From: an uncultured Rhodopirellula sp.
Lineage (GTDB): Bacteria > Planctomycetota > Planctomycetia > Pirellulales > Pirellulaceae
Assembly (NCBI GenBank): GCA_913061385.1
Contig: CAJXTM010000169.1
Coordinates: forward strand, 1-7,252
Length of the DNA: 7,252 nucleotides
Reading direction: 5' to 3'
A model generated the notes under the pieces. That model was not told the origin of the DNA. It made no database searches and saw only the letters and a list, made by a program, of their open reading frames with translations. The translations under genes were made by a program, and so were the position numbers. Below, one piece after another: positions 7,206 to 7,252 of this stretch. Position 1 is the first letter of the stretch. The number at the start of each line of letters is the position of its first letter.

Positions 7206-7252
7206 CTGTCTCTTATACACATCTCCGAGCCCACGAGACCGAGGCTGATCTC
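7206..7252 (-). other. Nextera i7 adapter (library artefact)
   Basis: Reverse complement of 1-47: Tn5 mosaic end 7206-7224, the rest of the read-2 adapter to 7239, index CGAGGCTG 7240-7247, and the start of P7 (ATCTC) 7248-7252. This is the order seen when a read 1 runs through its insert into the i7 side, so the contig probably ends in untrimmed adapter at both ends. On the minus strand it reads [10 protein letters not shown], a peptide that signals Nextera contamination in predicted proteins. Confidence 0.98.

Noticed and set aside
6944..7234. Minus-strand open frame beginning [10 protein letters not shown]
   Set aside because: Its start and first ten or so residues are encoded by the Nextera adapter, and the rest lies antisense to the DUF3472 gene, whose plus-strand frame shows clear family features.
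1..7252. Composite transposon bounded by Tn5-like mosaic ends
   Set aside because: No transposase is present, and the outer bases are an i7 index and P7 sequence, which no natural element carries.

Overview
The window looks like a short metagenomic or draft-genome contig from a member of the PVC superphylum, most likely Planctomycetota and less likely Verrucomicrobiota. The main reason is one gene that fuses a PF06439/DUF1080 domain, a Pirellula/Verrucomicrobium-type dehydrogenase-like beta-propeller and a Pirellula/Verrucomicrobium-type cytochrome c domain. Two formylglycine-type sulfatases and a secreted DUF3472 protein on the same strand fit the polysaccharide-degrading lifestyle of that group. 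The species cannot be told from the sequence.

Only positions 48-7205 are biological. Positions 1-47 and 7206-7252 are perfect reverse complements of each other and match the Illumina Nextera i7-side adapter: the last 5 bases of P7, an 8-base index, then the 34-base read-2 transposon adapter ending in the 19-base Tn5 mosaic end. They are untrimmed library sequence and not the inverted repeats of a transposon. Both outer genes are therefore cut by the contig ends, and any start or stop placed inside these ends is false.

Layout, all on the plus strand: (1) 48-827, C-terminal part of a sulfatase; (2) a 153-base gap with an 11-base tandem repeat that begins in the stop codon; (3) 981-4277, a 1098-residue secreted protein with a DUF1080 domain, Ala/Lys-rich linker, sugar-dehydrogenase-like propeller, helical region and C-terminal CxxCH cytochrome c; (4) a 169-base gap holding two consecutive strong inverted repeats with a possible alternative pairing; (5) 4447-5922, a complete 491-residue exported sulfatase; (6) a 124-base gap with a 16-base tandem duplication and a good ribosome binding site; (7) 6047-7205, the first 386 residues of a secreted DUF3472 protein with an Ig/FN3-like C-terminal region, running off the contig.

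As an inference, the genes form one co-oriented module for an extracytoplasmic sulfated glycan or glycoside. The sulfatases would remove sulfate esters. The fusion protein would oxidise a sugar with electrons passing to its heme, and its DUF1080 domain might cleave the resulting 3-keto glycoside. The DUF3472 protein might bind or act on the same material. Gaps of 124-169 bases mean that one shared transcript is possible but not shown.
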